Part shown: piece after piece, positions 22,583 to 32,496 of the stretch
Layout: each line of letters opens with the position of its first letter
Position numbering within the stretch: the stretch's first letter is position 1
NCBI GenBank assembly: GCA_031275085.1
Contig: JAISPG010000074.1
Location: 51,355 to 115,354, forward strand
Direction of reading: 5' to 3'
DNA length: 64,000 bases
Source of the DNA: Bacteroidales bacterium
Lineage (GTDB): Bacteria; Bacteroidota; Bacteroidia; Bacteroidales; ML635J-15
Notes under the pieces: model-generated
Databases searched by the model: none
What the model saw: only the letters and a program-made list of their open reading frames with translations
What the model was told of the DNA's origin: nothing
Translations under genes and position numbers: made by a program

Positions 22583-23482
22583 CTACGTAATTAAAGTCAA
22601 TACCCTCTCCTGTAATAATATATCGGGATAGTAAGACATTTTCGCCTGGCGAAGATTTTCAAGTCCGAGATCTTCTTCCCTATTAATATATTCATATCCA
22701 ATAGCTTCGTGTTCGGCAAACTGTTGGTTAATGATCGCATAAGCACCATTCATCGAACCAAAAGCCTTTTCCAGATGAACAACAAAAGTATCATCTGTGA
22801 GTTTTTCACCTACGGAAAAAGCAACGATCTTCCCATTTACTCTTATTGCGCCCCCGCATAACTGTAATTCGTGAAAATTCTCAAGCATTGCTTTTGATGC
22901 AAGATAATCGTATCTCAGGGATTTTCCATTTTTTTCCGTATTTATTTCTTCCCATTCTATAAGCATTTTTAAACATTCGTTTAATTCATGGGTATTTGTA
23001 ATGGTAAAATACTCCCAATCTGGATTTTCTGCTTTAAATCTATTTATATGATTACGTTTACTTTGCAATTTTTTGCCTTTCAAACTGATCATTTTCTCGG
23101 TTAAATAGATATATTCATCACTATCTCTGTCGTGAATATAATTAAACATACCAGGCATTGCCTTCTCGATACAAATCCACATTCTTCTTGTAATGCCTTT
23201 CATCCTTACAGGAATATTATTCTCTTTTGCATCATCAAGTATTAATTTTATAGATTTTTCAAGAGGCAATTTACCTATCGGCATCATATAACATAAATAA
23301 CCGTCAATGTCCTTAAACCTGGTAAAAAGAGTTTCTTTTTCTATTGCAAACATTGTACTAAATCGTTCTTTCCAGGCTAATAAGTTCGTAAAACAGTAAT
23401 CACTGGCACGAAATGTATTTCCTGCCAGACACTTATCTATTTCCTTTTTATCTGAAATTTCTATAGTTTTAAAATTAATCAT
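22583..23482 (-). CDS. DUF2156 / phosphatidylglycerol lysyltransferase-like protein
   Basis: 299 residues from ATG at 23482 (MINFKTIEIS); an ATG five codons upstream is also in frame. The protein is the double-GNAT fold of DUF2156 (LPG synthase C-terminal like): FRASDYCFTNLLAWKERF, LQSKRNHINRFKAENPDWEY (K.RN.I..F) and YINREEDLGLENLRQAKMSYYP. Relatives transfer aminoacyl groups or are uncharacterised; there is no membrane flippase domain here. Paired with the GNAT gene downstream. Confidence 0.85.
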   Translation of the reverse strand: MINFKTIEISDKKEIDKCLAGNTFRASDYCFTNLLAWKERFSTMFAIEKETLFTRFKDIDGYLCYMMPIGKLPLEKSIKLILDDAKENNIPVRMKGITRRMWICIEKAMPGMFNYIHDRDSDEYIYLTEKMISLKGKKLQSKRNHINRFKAENPDWEYFTITNTHELNECLKMLIEWEEINTEKNGKSLRYDYLASKAMLENFHELQLCGGAIRVNGKIVAFSVGEKLTDDTFVVHLEKAFGSMNGAYAIINQQFAEHEAIGYEYINREEDLGLENLRQAKMSYYPDILLQERVLTLIT

Positions 23483-23597
23483 AACTAAATTTTGCAATGC
23501 AAAAATATAATTTTGTTTTTTATTATAACCAAAACTGAAAAATATAAGAATTTGTTTAAATATCTGTATCTTATTTTATTTTCAGTAAAGAAAATAA

Positions 23598-23622
23598 AGA
23601 TCCCCGATTTTATCAGGGATCT
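23598..23622 (-). terminator. Intrinsic terminator after the LiaF-like gene
   Basis: AGATCCC / GGGATCT stem with an 11-base loop; on the minus strand it is followed by TTATTTTC. It lies 45 bases past the stop at 23667 and upstream of the DUF2156 gene. Confidence 0.7.
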
Positions 23623-23666
23623 GAATATATATTTGTGAGTCCGATTTTTAAATCAGACCTATTTGC

Positions 23667-24413
23667 TTATTTATTCTGAATATTAAGACGACTGAATTTA
23701 AGCTTTCCATTTATTATAAGCTTTTTAACACTATCACACTTTTTAATATCTATTTTACGTTTATCATAAATATTTGATAAAGAAGATTTTATATCGATTA
23801 AAACATCCCAGTCATAAGGTATTTTTATTTTTACTTTTCCAAAAAAGGATTCTATATTTATAATTGCATCTTCCGGATCATGACCGGCTCTTACAAGATC
23901 CAATTCTGTTAAACCAACAGTATTTTTTATATTAGCTCCACTGAATTTTTCATTAATGATAATCTTGCGAATACTACTCAAAAAATTATCCGATACAACA
24001 AATTCATTATTTGCATCATAACCAATATCAATTAAACAATCCGATATATGAATCTTTTTTCTGTTTGATATAATAATATACGTGAAAATAAAAATACCAG
24101 CAAGAACAAGTAAAACAGGCCAATATACAGGAATCCAACTGTAACAGGGCTCAATAATAAGTGGCATGATAAAGAATGTTCCAATGCTTATAAGTATAAT
24201 ACCACCAAAATATTTCTTCCAATAGATGGCAAACAATCCTAAAATTATCAAAATCATCTGCCATGATATTAAAATATTAAAAAAATAAGAAGAAATATAT
24301 CCAAGGTTTTTTCCGACAACTAATAAACCTATACTTATAAATATGATTCCCGCAATGACAATACTGGTCACTATACGGTGATTTGGTTTATTATTTTGTA
24401 GTGTAACTAACAT
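23667..24413 (-). CDS. LiaF/DUF5668-like membrane protein
   Basis: 248 residues. Four hydrophobic segments within residues 15-118 (DUF5668-type, with IGLLVVGKNLGYI and WPVLLVLAGIFIF), then a soluble C-terminal domain with the repetitive beta pattern of the LiaF family (FSGANIKNTVGLTELDLVRA; IESFFGKVKIKIPYDWDV). In Firmicutes LiaF restrains the LiaSR envelope-stress system; in Bacteroidota the role is not established. No LiaSR homologue sits beside it. Monocistronic. Confidence 0.75.
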   Translation of the reverse strand: MLVTLQNNKPNHRIVTSIVIAGIIFISIGLLVVGKNLGYISSYFFNILISWQMILIILGLFAIYWKKYFGGIILISIGTFFIMPLIIEPCYSWIPVYWPVLLVLAGIFIFTYIIISNRKKIHISDCLIDIGYDANNEFVVSDNFLSSIRKIIINEKFSGANIKNTVGLTELDLVRAGHDPEDAIINIESFFGKVKIKIPYDWDVLIDIKSSLSNIYDKRKIDIKKCDSVKKLIINGKLKFSRLNIQNK

Positions 24414-24653
24414 TTATATCTATATCAAATTAATAATATATCTGCTAAGGTAACCAAAATGTAGTAATCTCATGAAATTAAACAAGTTAAACAATGGTAA
24501 AATGTCGGCAAACAAAGAAATATTAAAGATAAAGCCGCAATATAAAAAACAATAATAGCCGGAATACTTCTGTATTAATCTTTATTATTCATAAATATGA
24601 TAAAAAAACAACAAGCTGCATACTGTTTATTTTTAATTTTACGTTTGATTACT

Positions 24654-24661
24654 TATATTTG
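24654..24661 (+). promoter_or_regulatory. Putative -7 box (TATATTTG) that fixes the start at 24672
   Basis: The box lies inside the longer open frame that begins at 24597 and just before the ATG that opens a signal peptide, supporting the shorter gene. Confidence 0.4.
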
Positions 24662-24671
24662 TTACCATATT

Positions 24672-25286
24672 ATGAAAAAGATTCTATTATTATATTTATC
24701 TCTTTTATTATCTGTCTTTTGTGTATATGGGCAGGAAACTGATAAACCAAGATCAACACGACCGCTTACTAAATGGGAAAAAAGATTCGGACAGGTAAAG
24801 TATGGAAATAATGTATATAGAAAAGGAAGTAACTGGTTCTCTGTCGGATACGGATTATACGGTTATAACATAAATAAAAAAGCTTTCAACCGAAATTTTT
24901 CACTTGCTTATCATCACAGATATAAAGGTGTTTATTTTAATGGCGGGTGGCATTTTTCCAGCCCAAATTTTTTTACCGACCGGCCTATGGACCAGGTCAA
25001 TGACATTCATGCGGGTGCCGGCTTAAGATTTGAAGACAGATGGTACCACTTCAGTTTTTTTATAGGACCTTCATTTGCAACTACATGGACTCCAAATGAA
25101 TTGAATCCAAAAGAATCATTCATACATCATCAATTAGGAGCTCATGTCGAAATTCAAACAATTTTCAAATATTTTTATGATCTTGGAATAGGAGCAGCAT
25201 TGTATGGGAGTTTTAACAAACGGTATCAGGTTGTAGGAGTACAGTTGCAACTATATTTTTCAAATGCATTTGTTTCAAAATATTAA
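24672..25286 (+). CDS. Secreted beta-rich protein of unknown function
   Basis: 204 residues from ATG 24672, where MKKILLLYLSLLLSVFCVYG is a clear Sec signal peptide; the 25 residues that an upstream ATG (24597) would add are not signal-like and overlap a -7 promoter box. The mature protein is rich in aromatic/glycine strands (WFSVGYGLYGYNI, FSLAYHHRYKGVYFNGGWHF, WYHFSFFIGPSFA) and ends in the aromatic-strand pattern typical of small outer-membrane barrels. It lies 18 bases before the M20 peptidase gene. No family recognised. Confidence 0.65.
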   Translation: MKKILLLYLSLLLSVFCVYGQETDKPRSTRPLTKWEKRFGQVKYGNNVYRKGSNWFSVGYGLYGYNINKKAFNRNFSLAYHHRYKGVYFNGGWHFSSPNFFTDRPMDQVNDIHAGAGLRFEDRWYHFSFFIGPSFATTWTPNELNPKESFIHHQLGAHVEIQTIFKYFYDLGIGAALYGSFNKRYQVVGVQLQLYFSNAFVSKY

Positions 25287-25304
25287 TTAAACTTATATTA
25301 TATT

Positions 25305-26684
25305 ATGGATTATATAAAAAAATACATTGAGGATAACAAAGAAAGATTTTTCGAAGAACTTTTCGGATTAATCAGAATTCCTTCAATTAGTTCTTTAAGT
25401 GAACATAAGGCAGACATGGTAAAATGCGCCGAATACTGGAAAGAGTCTATATTAAAAGCAGGAGCAGATAAAGCTGAAGTTATGCCAACAGACGGTAATC
25501 CTGTTGTATATGGTGAAAAAATTATTGATCCTTCGTTACCTACAGTCATAGTATATGCACATTATGATGTAATGCCGGTTGATCCTATCGACAAATGGCA
25601 CACCAAACCTTTTGAACCGGTAATCAAAGACGGAAAAATATGGGCGCGCGGAGCAGACGACGACAAAGGTCAGGGATTTATGCATGCTAAAGCATTTGAA
25701 TTAATGGTAAAAACAAACACTTTGCCATGTAATGTAAAATTCATGATTGAAGGTGAAGAAGAAATAGGTTCCCCAAGTTTAGGAAAATGGTGCAAAGAAC
25801 ACAAAGATCTGCTTAAAGGTGACATAATCCTGGTGTCTGATACCAGCATGATAGCTGCTGATGTTCCAAGTATTACAACAGGATTAAGAGGATTATCCTA
25901 CTGGGAAGTAGAAGTAACAGGTCCGGACCACGACCTGCACAGTGGACTATTTGGAGGTGCAGTTGCAAATCCCATAAATGTTTTATGTGACATGATAGCA
26001 CAGATGCAAGATAAAGATAGTAAAATAACAGTTCCCGGATTTTATGATGACGTATTGGAAGTATCTGCTGAAGAAAGAAAATTATTGGCAAAAAAGCCAT
26101 TTAATGAAGAGGAATACAAAAAAGCAATAAATGTTAAAGCACTTAAAGGTGAAAAAGGATATACAACACCTGAAAGAACAGGGATACGCCCAAGTTTCGA
26201 TGTATGTGGAATCTGGGGAGGATATACAGGTGAAGGTGCAAAAACGGTACTTCCGTCAAAAGCTTATGCAAAAATTTCAACAAGATTAGTACCTAATCAG
26301 GATAATGTAAAAATATCAAAATTATTTAAAGAATATTTTGAATCAATTGCACCAGACTATGTAAAAGTTGTTGTAACTCCGTTACATGGCGGTCAGGGAT
26401 ACGTATGCCCTATAGACTTTCCGGCATATAAAGCTGCTGAAAAAGCCTATGAACATGTATATGGAAAACAACCTATTCCGGTACGCAGTGGAGGAAGTAT
26501 TCCGATTATTTCCACATTTGAAGAAGTTTTAGGCATTAAATCCGTTTTAATGGGATTCGGATTAGAAGCTGATGCAATACATTCTCCCAATGAAAATTAT
26601 CCTGTTGAGAATTTCTTAAAAGGAATTGAAACTATTCCAATGTTCTACAAACATTTTGCAGAATTATCAAACAAAACTGCTTAA
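25305..26684 (+). CDS. M20 family dipeptidase/metallopeptidase
   Basis: 459 residues. Zinc-ligand motifs of clan MH: YAHYDVMPVDP (His), ARGADDDKGQ (bridging Asp), EGEEEIGS (catalytic Glu and ligand) and a late His in ADAIHSPNE. Dimerisation domain insertion around residues 200-330 (DLHSGLFGG). Closest to the cytosolic M20 dipeptidases (CNDP2/DapE-like group) annotated as 'dipeptidase'. No signal peptide, so cytoplasmic peptide breakdown is likely. Followed by a strong terminator. Confidence 0.92.
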   Translation: MDYIKKYIEDNKERFFEELFGLIRIPSISSLSEHKADMVKCAEYWKESILKAGADKAEVMPTDGNPVVYGEKIIDPSLPTVIVYAHYDVMPVDPIDKWHTKPFEPVIKDGKIWARGADDDKGQGFMHAKAFELMVKTNTLPCNVKFMIEGEEEIGSPSLGKWCKEHKDLLKGDIILVSDTSMIAADVPSITTGLRGLSYWEVEVTGPDHDLHSGLFGGAVANPINVLCDMIAQMQDKDSKITVPGFYDDVLEVSAEERKLLAKKPFNEEEYKKAINVKALKGEKGYTTPERTGIRPSFDVCGIWGGYTGEGAKTVLPSKAYAKISTRLVPNQDNVKISKLFKEYFESIAPDYVKVVVTPLHGGQGYVCPIDFPAYKAAEKAYEHVYGKQPIPVRSGGSIPIISTFEEVLGIKSVLMGFGLEADAIHSPNENYPVENFLKGIETIPMFYKHFAELSNKTA

Positions 26685-26704
26685 TAAATAAGATATTTTA
26701 AGCA

Positions 26705-26737
26705 AAATGGCGTAGTTAATTCTTAATTACGCCATTT
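26705..26737 (+). terminator. Intrinsic terminator after the M20 peptidase gene
   Basis: Stem AAATGGCGTA / TACGCCATTT, extended inside by TTAA/TTAA, followed by AATTTTTTTATTTTT. Confidence 0.85.
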
Positions 26738-26840
26738 AATTTTTTTATTTTTGTAATGATATTATTGATGTATAAGACACTAAAATATAAATATTCTGTG
26801 TTATATTATGTAAATTCGTATTTTAATATTTGTTAAGTAA

Positions 26841-29162
26841 ATGTTGAATAATTTTACAAAAGCATTTATCTTATTAATGATCTCTTTCATCGTTCTGAAT
26901 AATCATGTAATAAGTCAGTCGGTCGGATTAGTCTTAAGTGGCGGAGGGGCAAAAGGCATGGCGCATATAGGAGTTATCAGGGCATTGGAAGAAAACAATA
27001 TTCCTATTGATTATATTGTAGGAACTTCAATGGGAGCAATAATTGGCGGACTTTATGCAACGGGATTAAGCCCCGATGAAATGGAACAACTATTAAAAGA
27101 CAAAAAATTCATCAACTATTACAGGGGAGTAATCCCTGAAGAGTATACATACTACTATAAAAAATCTAATCCGGATGCCTCTTTTCTACGTCTACCTTTA
27201 TTTAAAAAAGATGGTTCAACTACTATTTCTTTACCTACAAATTTAATTCCTACACAACCACTTGATTTCGGTATGATGGAATATTTTGCACAAAGTACAG
27301 CCGTCAGCGGAAAAAACTTTGATTGTTTATTTATTCCATTCAGATGTGTGGGAGCAGACATATACAACAACAAGGAAAAAGCATTCAGCGAAGGTGACCT
27401 TGGAATGGCAATAAGAGCCTCCATGACTTTCCCATTATTTTTTAAACCTGTTGAAATAGACAGTATTCTGTACTTTGATGGCGGTATATATAACAATTTT
27501 CCTGTGGATGTAATGAGAAATGAATTCAATCCTGACATAACAATTGGCGTAGTTGTTTCGAGTTACATAAACAAGCCCAATCCCGACGATCTTATGTTAC
27601 AGATCGAAAGCCTGATAATGGGTGAAAAGAAAGAATACAGCGTTCCTAAAGAAGAAGGTTTCACTATAGAAATAGACTTCAAAGATGTTGGATTACTGGA
27701 TTTTCACAGAGTTGATGAATTTACACAAATTGGTTATAATGCGTGCTACCTGATAATGGACAGCCTGAAAAACAGAATAACTGATTTTGAAGACACAGAA
27801 AGTTTAAAATTTCGCAGGGATATATATAAAAGAAATCAACCTGATTTTATATTTGATAATATTAACATTAATGGTCTAAGTGATAAATCCAAAACATATG
27901 TAAAAAACTCTTTCAACCTAAGACATAATAAGTTAAATATCAAACAATTGGAATGGGGATATTATAAACTGATTGCAGATCCTCAAATTGAAACAGCATT
28001 TCCCGTCGCTGTTTATAATGATTCCACCGGATATTTTACAGCCAATTTTAATATAAAAAAAGAAAAAAGGTCCAATATATTATTTGGGGCAAGTATATCT
28101 TCCGGGTACTCTAATCAAGGTTTTATCGGATTTAATTACAAAATATTAAATGGAATTTCAATATTACTAAATACAAACATATACTTTGGCAGATTATACA
28201 GTTCTTTTCATATAGGTGGGCGTATCGATATTCCGGGATATATACCTTTTGCAATGGATGCTTCTTTAAATATCAACAGGTTTGATTATTTCAAAGGCTC
28301 TACACGTATATTTTCTTTAGATAATAAACCTCCTTATATTATTAATTACGATAATAATACTCGTATTGATCTTATTACTCCACTTTCAAGATCATCAGTA
28401 ATTAAATTCGGCTATTCAACCGGCTTTCAAACATTTAATTACTTCCAGATAAAAAATTACGGACAAAACGATACTGCAGATAATACTTTATTCACATTTA
28501 ATACTATTCATCTTAGCCTTGTTCGTGATAACCACAACCTGATACAATATCCGAACAAAGGAGCAAAAAACGTTATAAGCTTCAGATATATAATTGGTAA
28601 AGAAACAAATACTCCCGGCTCAACAACAGCCCATACTGATATATATGAAAGAAGTATGTCATGGGTGCAGCTCCATATGCTTAGTGATTCGTATATAAGG
28701 ATATCCAGATACTTTGCATTAGGATTTTACGGAGAATTAATGTTAAGTAATAAACCTCTTTTCAGAAATTATCTTTCAAGTATTCTATCTGTACCGGCAT
28801 TCACCCCGATTTCACATAGTTCAACAATTTTCTTAACTGATTACAGAGCTACGTCCTTTTTAAGTTTAGGGATAAAACCTATAATATTATTTTCAGAAAA
28901 AATAAACCTCAGAATTGAAGGTTATGTTTTTGCTCCATACCAAAAAACATTAAGAGCAGAGCCCTATCCCGATGTATTCACTCCAACATTGAGTGAAAAA
29001 TTTGCATATATACATTTTATCGGATCCGCTAACCTGGTTTATAATACCAGAATCGGTCCTGTATCTTTGAGTGTTAATTATTATAATCAGGAGTCAGTAA
29101 AGACATATTTTATGTTTCATTTTGGTTACCTGATATTTAACAAAAAAGGATTTGATTATTAG
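26841..29162 (+). CDS. Patatin-like phospholipase fused to an outer-membrane barrel (PlpD-like)
   Basis: 773 residues. Signal peptide (1-26), then a patatin domain with oxyanion loop SGGGAKG, nucleophile Ser in GTSMG and catalytic Asp in DGGIYNNFP. About residues 340-415 form a single POTRA-like domain (FIFDNININGLSDKSKTYV) and 420-773 a 16-strand-type beta-barrel of the BamA/surface-antigen family ending in YFMFHFGYLIF, with an aromatic in the last strand. This is the type Vd autotransporter layout in which the barrel places the lipase at the outer membrane. Substrate probably phospholipid. The gene is convergent with murF with only 4 bases between stops. Confidence 0.88.
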   Translation: MLNNFTKAFILLMISFIVLNNHVISQSVGLVLSGGGAKGMAHIGVIRALEENNIPIDYIVGTSMGAIIGGLYATGLSPDEMEQLLKDKKFINYYRGVIPEEYTYYYKKSNPDASFLRLPLFKKDGSTTISLPTNLIPTQPLDFGMMEYFAQSTAVSGKNFDCLFIPFRCVGADIYNNKEKAFSEGDLGMAIRASMTFPLFFKPVEIDSILYFDGGIYNNFPVDVMRNEFNPDITIGVVVSSYINKPNPDDLMLQIESLIMGEKKEYSVPKEEGFTIEIDFKDVGLLDFHRVDEFTQIGYNACYLIMDSLKNRITDFEDTESLKFRRDIYKRNQPDFIFDNININGLSDKSKTYVKNSFNLRHNKLNIKQLEWGYYKLIADPQIETAFPVAVYNDSTGYFTANFNIKKEKRSNILFGASISSGYSNQGFIGFNYKILNGISILLNTNIYFGRLYSSFHIGGRIDIPGYIPFAMDASLNINRFDYFKGSTRIFSLDNKPPYIINYDNNTRIDLITPLSRSSVIKFGYSTGFQTFNYFQIKNYGQNDTADNTLFTFNTIHLSLVRDNHNLIQYPNKGAKNVISFRYIIGKETNTPGSTTAHTDIYERSMSWVQLHMLSDSYIRISRYFALGFYGELMLSNKPLFRNYLSSILSVPAFTPISHSSTIFLTDYRATSFLSLGIKPIILFSEKINLRIEGYVFAPYQKTLRAEPYPDVFTPTLSEKFAYIHFIGSANLVYNTRIGPVSLSVNYYNQESVKTYFMFHFGYLIFNKKGFDY

Positions 29163-29166
29163 AAAC

Positions 29167-30462
29167 TTATAAGTAGTCCACACATTTTTCAAGTTTAATT
29201 CCGCGAGAACCTTTCACCAGAAAAAACCTCCCTGATTCAGGATTAGTAATAAAATGCCTGGAAATGCTTTCTACATTCTCAAAAAAATTAAATTCATAAT
29301 CATTTTTAAATTTCATAAAGTTTGCACCAACTAAATATACTCTACGAAATTTCTTTTCTTCAATAATGTCCAACAATTTTTTATGTTCTTCATTAGAATC
29401 TTGTCCTAACTCAAGCATATCTCCAAGTATAAGGCATTTATTCCTTTCATTGATCTTATCAAAATTATCAATTGCTTTAGCCATACTGGAGGGATTAGCA
29501 TTATAAGAATCCAAAATTAAAGAATTACGGGATGTTTTAACCAGCTGCGATCTGTAATTTCTCGGAAAATAGCAAGAAATAGCATTATCAATTGCCGTTA
29601 CCGGTACATTAAAATAAACTCCTATAGTTATAGCAGCAAGAATATTTTCAAAATTATATTCTCCTATTAAATTTGATTTTGCCAGACCATTTTCATTTTC
29701 ACAAGTCCATTTTACTCCTGCGTGCATTGAGAAATCAATATACTGACCACGACAATATGCTTCTTCCGATCTGCCATAAGTTATACCTGGATATCCACCC
29801 AAAATTTCATCTAAAATAGAATCATCCATATTTCTAAAAATGACACCATTTGTTTGTTTTATATAGTCATATAGTTCTGCCTTGGTCTTCTTCACCCCTT
29901 CAATAGAACCAAATCCCTGAAGATGAGCTTTCCCTATATTTGTTATTAATCCGTAATTAGGTTCGGCAATTTCACAAAGAGTTTTTATTTCACCAATATT
30001 ATTAGCACCCATTTCAACAATACCTATATCAACAGTATGGTTCATTGCGAGAAGAGTTAAGGGAACGCCAATATGATTATTGCGATTACCACTTGTATAT
30101 GAGACCCTGTAATTTTGAGCAAGGACAGATGTTAAAAGTTCTTTTGTAGTAGTTTTACCATTTGTACCCGTTATTGCAATAATCGGAATCCCAAGATTTC
30201 GCCTATGTAAAAGAGCTAAATCCTGAAGAGCTTTTAATGTATCAGGAACATAAAAAATATTTTCACCTGCTTCCAATAGACCTTTATCAGATGTAACTGC
30301 AGCAATACATCCCTTGTCAATAGCATCTTTCACAAACTGATTCCCATCAAAATTATCTCCTTTAAGTGCTATAAAAAGAGAATTGGGCTGAATAACTCTA
30401 GTATCTGTGCAAACAGTTTTACACGAACTAAATATTTTATATATCTTTTCTATAGTTTCCAT
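29167..30462 (-). CDS. murF: UDP-MurNAc-tripeptide--D-alanyl-D-alanine ligase
   Basis: 431 residues from ATG 30462. Mur ligase family: N-terminal DTRVIQPNSLFIALKG, ATP loop ITGTNGKTTTKELL, NNHIGVPLTLL, ENILAAITIGVYF and C-terminal domain with LDSYNANPSSM (MurF hallmark) and ILGDMLELG. Adds D-Ala-D-Ala to the peptidoglycan precursor. An upstream in-frame ATG at 30477 lies inside the terminator hairpin of gldJ (30468-30491), so I take the ATG at 30462. Its place next to gldJ is a conserved Bacteroidota arrangement. Confidence 0.93.
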   Translation of the reverse strand: METIEKIYKIFSSCKTVCTDTRVIQPNSLFIALKGDNFDGNQFVKDAIDKGCIAAVTSDKGLLEAGENIFYVPDTLKALQDLALLHRRNLGIPIIAITGTNGKTTTKELLTSVLAQNYRVSYTSGNRNNHIGVPLTLLAMNHTVDIGIVEMGANNIGEIKTLCEIAEPNYGLITNIGKAHLQGFGSIEGVKKTKAELYDYIKQTNGVIFRNMDDSILDEILGGYPGITYGRSEEAYCRGQYIDFSMHAGVKWTCENENGLAKSNLIGEYNFENILAAITIGVYFNVPVTAIDNAISCYFPRNYRSQLVKTSRNSLILDSYNANPSSMAKAIDNFDKINERNKCLILGDMLELGQDSNEEHKKLLDIIEEKKFRRVYLVGANFMKFKNDYEFNFFENVESISRHFITNPESGRFFLVKGSRGIKLEKCVDYL

Positions 30463-30467
30463 ATAAA

Positions 30468-30491
30468 AAAACTCCATTTTACTGGAGTTTT
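30468..30491 (-). terminator. Terminator between gldJ and murF
   Basis: Stem AAAACTCC / GGAGTTTT with an 8-base loop; on the minus strand it runs into TTTTTTTAT. It is 10 bases past the gldJ stop and 5 bases before the murF ATG, so it could attenuate murF. Confidence 0.75.
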
Positions 30492-30500
30492 AAATTATTA

Positions 30501-32465
30501 TCATTTCTTTGGTTTTTGCGGACTTCCGACCCGGTCCATTGCACATCTGAAACCTATGTCTGAACGAGCCATTTTTTCATCCAGGAATCTTCTGGTGCCA
30601 GGAGTCATCCAATAAACTCTGTCTTTCCATGAGCCTCCTTTATATACCCTTGACCTGTCAGTAACTAAAGATGACATTTTTTGATTTCTCAAACCATCTC
30701 CTTTATTCGTTTTTGGGTTTGAAGCATCATATTGTCCAAAACCCCATTCACCGTATTCTCCCCAATTTCCGTCTTTATACATTTGTCCGGTAGTTTTTTT
30801 AACAAACTGATCCGGATATATTATGCTTCCGTCAGCCAACTGAATTCTTCCGCCTGATAAAATATAAGATCCATCAGGTAACATAATTGTTCCGTCTGCA
30901 GTTTTTTCATGTCCTGTTGGTAACACATATGTCATATTTTGTAAGTCAACTCTAACTCCATTTGGTAATAATACTTCATTACCTCCAGACATCAAAGTTG
31001 CTCCCGGGTATATTTCGCCAACATTTTCCGGAGTAAGGGATGAATCTATAGGATCGTTAACCCTTGCTTCGTCAGTAGTTTTTTCAAATCTTTCTGATTT
31101 TATCCAATATTCGTCTCCGGATGCAGGAATCAAAGATTCCAAATCTCCATCCAGATAATTTCTATTATCGGCAGTAGTATAGTTTTCACGGCTAAAAATA
31201 TCTTCATCACGTACAGGCTTTTTTAGTATTTTTCCTGTATAATCAAAATAGTTTTCTGCTTCAGGAGTTAATTCTATGTCACCAGAACGTGGATCAATAA
31301 TTAATTGAAATTCTGTAAACACATTTCCTCTGAATGGTCTGAACTCTTCTACATCTTCAAAAGTAAGATCTCTGTATACATCCATAACCCATTCGTTCAC
31401 ATTACCTGCCATACAATATAATCCAAAATCATTTGGCCAGTAAGATCTAACATCGCCCGGTATATCAGCTCCATCATTTAAAAATCCTGAAGTTCCCATA
31501 TTATCTCCACGACCACGCATAGCATTAGCCATAATCTGACCTCTTTCTTTTCCATAGGAATCATTTCTAATATAGTTTCCATTCCATGGATAAATTCTTC
31601 TCTGATAAACTCTTTCTTCAAATGTATTACCAATATTTGCCAAAGCTGCAAATTCCCATTCTGCTTCAGTAGGCAGGCGGTACTTTGGTAAAAATAATCC
31701 ATCTTCCATCCTAACCCAACGTCTGTCGTCACCTGTATTTACATTTCCTTTACGACCGGCTTTCAAAACACTGGGGTCAACATACATATTCCTGATTTTA
31801 GCATCCGGACCTTTTCCTGACTCATCAACAGGTAAATCCAAATTTTCAGCATAAAGTAAATATGAATCTGTATTAAAATGTTTAGCCTGATCCTGAGGAG
31901 CAAGATATTTATCAATTACACCATTCTGCATGAGGATAAGTTCATTAACGCGGTCTGTTCGCCATTCACAATATTGTGTAGCCTGAACCCATGATACTCC
32001 GACAACAGGATATTGTTCATATGCCGGGTGCCTCAGATATAACTCAACCATAGGTTCATTATATGCCAATCTCTGTCTCCATACCAGAGTATCTGGAATT
32101 GCTTGTCTATATAAAAATCTGTAATCAGAAGAATATACATGAGATAACCAATACATGTATTCTCCATAATCAAGATTCCTAACTTCAGTTTCATCTATAT
32201 AAAATGATGAAACTGATACTCTTCTAGGAATATTATTCCAATCGAATAAAACATCTTGTTCATTTCGTCCCATTGCAAATGTTCCGCCTTCTATAAATAC
32301 AAGCCCAGGACCAGTTTCCTGTTCATATCCGGGATGGCTTTCAAAACCGCCGAACCTAGGATCACTATAATTCCATCCGGTTGTATTAGAGACTTCTTTT
32401 TTACAAGAACTAATAAATATAATTATACCTATAATTATTAGTACAAACAAAAATTTATTTCTCAT
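30501..32465 (-). CDS. gldJ: Gliding/T9SS lipoprotein GldJ
   Basis: 654 residues. Lipoprotein signal with Cys21 (FISSC), then the FGE/SUMF1-type fold: GPGLVFIEGGTFAMG, WNNIPRRVSVSSFYIDETEV, HPAYEQYPVVGVSWVQATQYCEWRTDRVNE, YRLPTEAEWEFAA and GLYCMAGNVNEWVMDV, ending GTRRFLDEKMARSDIGFRCA. The W.Y.DP..GGFE opening and the HDWNN-type stretch fit GldJ better than GldK. GldJ is needed for stability of the GldK ring and the T9SS. Compared with the ~560-residue family form, an inserted segment (about 485-553) carries LPNG/DGTIMLPDGS/ADGSIIYPD repeats. Operon with the porP-type gene upstream. Confidence 0.85.
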   Translation of the reverse strand: MRNKFLFVLIIIGIIIFISSCKKEVSNTTGWNYSDPRFGGFESHPGYEQETGPGLVFIEGGTFAMGRNEQDVLFDWNNIPRRVSVSSFYIDETEVRNLDYGEYMYWLSHVYSSDYRFLYRQAIPDTLVWRQRLAYNEPMVELYLRHPAYEQYPVVGVSWVQATQYCEWRTDRVNELILMQNGVIDKYLAPQDQAKHFNTDSYLLYAENLDLPVDESGKGPDAKIRNMYVDPSVLKAGRKGNVNTGDDRRWVRMEDGLFLPKYRLPTEAEWEFAALANIGNTFEERVYQRRIYPWNGNYIRNDSYGKERGQIMANAMRGRGDNMGTSGFLNDGADIPGDVRSYWPNDFGLYCMAGNVNEWVMDVYRDLTFEDVEEFRPFRGNVFTEFQLIIDPRSGDIELTPEAENYFDYTGKILKKPVRDEDIFSRENYTTADNRNYLDGDLESLIPASGDEYWIKSERFEKTTDEARVNDPIDSSLTPENVGEIYPGATLMSGGNEVLLPNGVRVDLQNMTYVLPTGHEKTADGTIMLPDGSYILSGGRIQLADGSIIYPDQFVKKTTGQMYKDGNWGEYGEWGFGQYDASNPKTNKGDGLRNQKMSSLVTDRSRVYKGGSWKDRVYWMTPGTRRFLDEKMARSDIGFRCAMDRVGSPQKPKK

Positions 32466-32496
32466 ATCTATAAATATTTATTTTTTACATTAAAAT

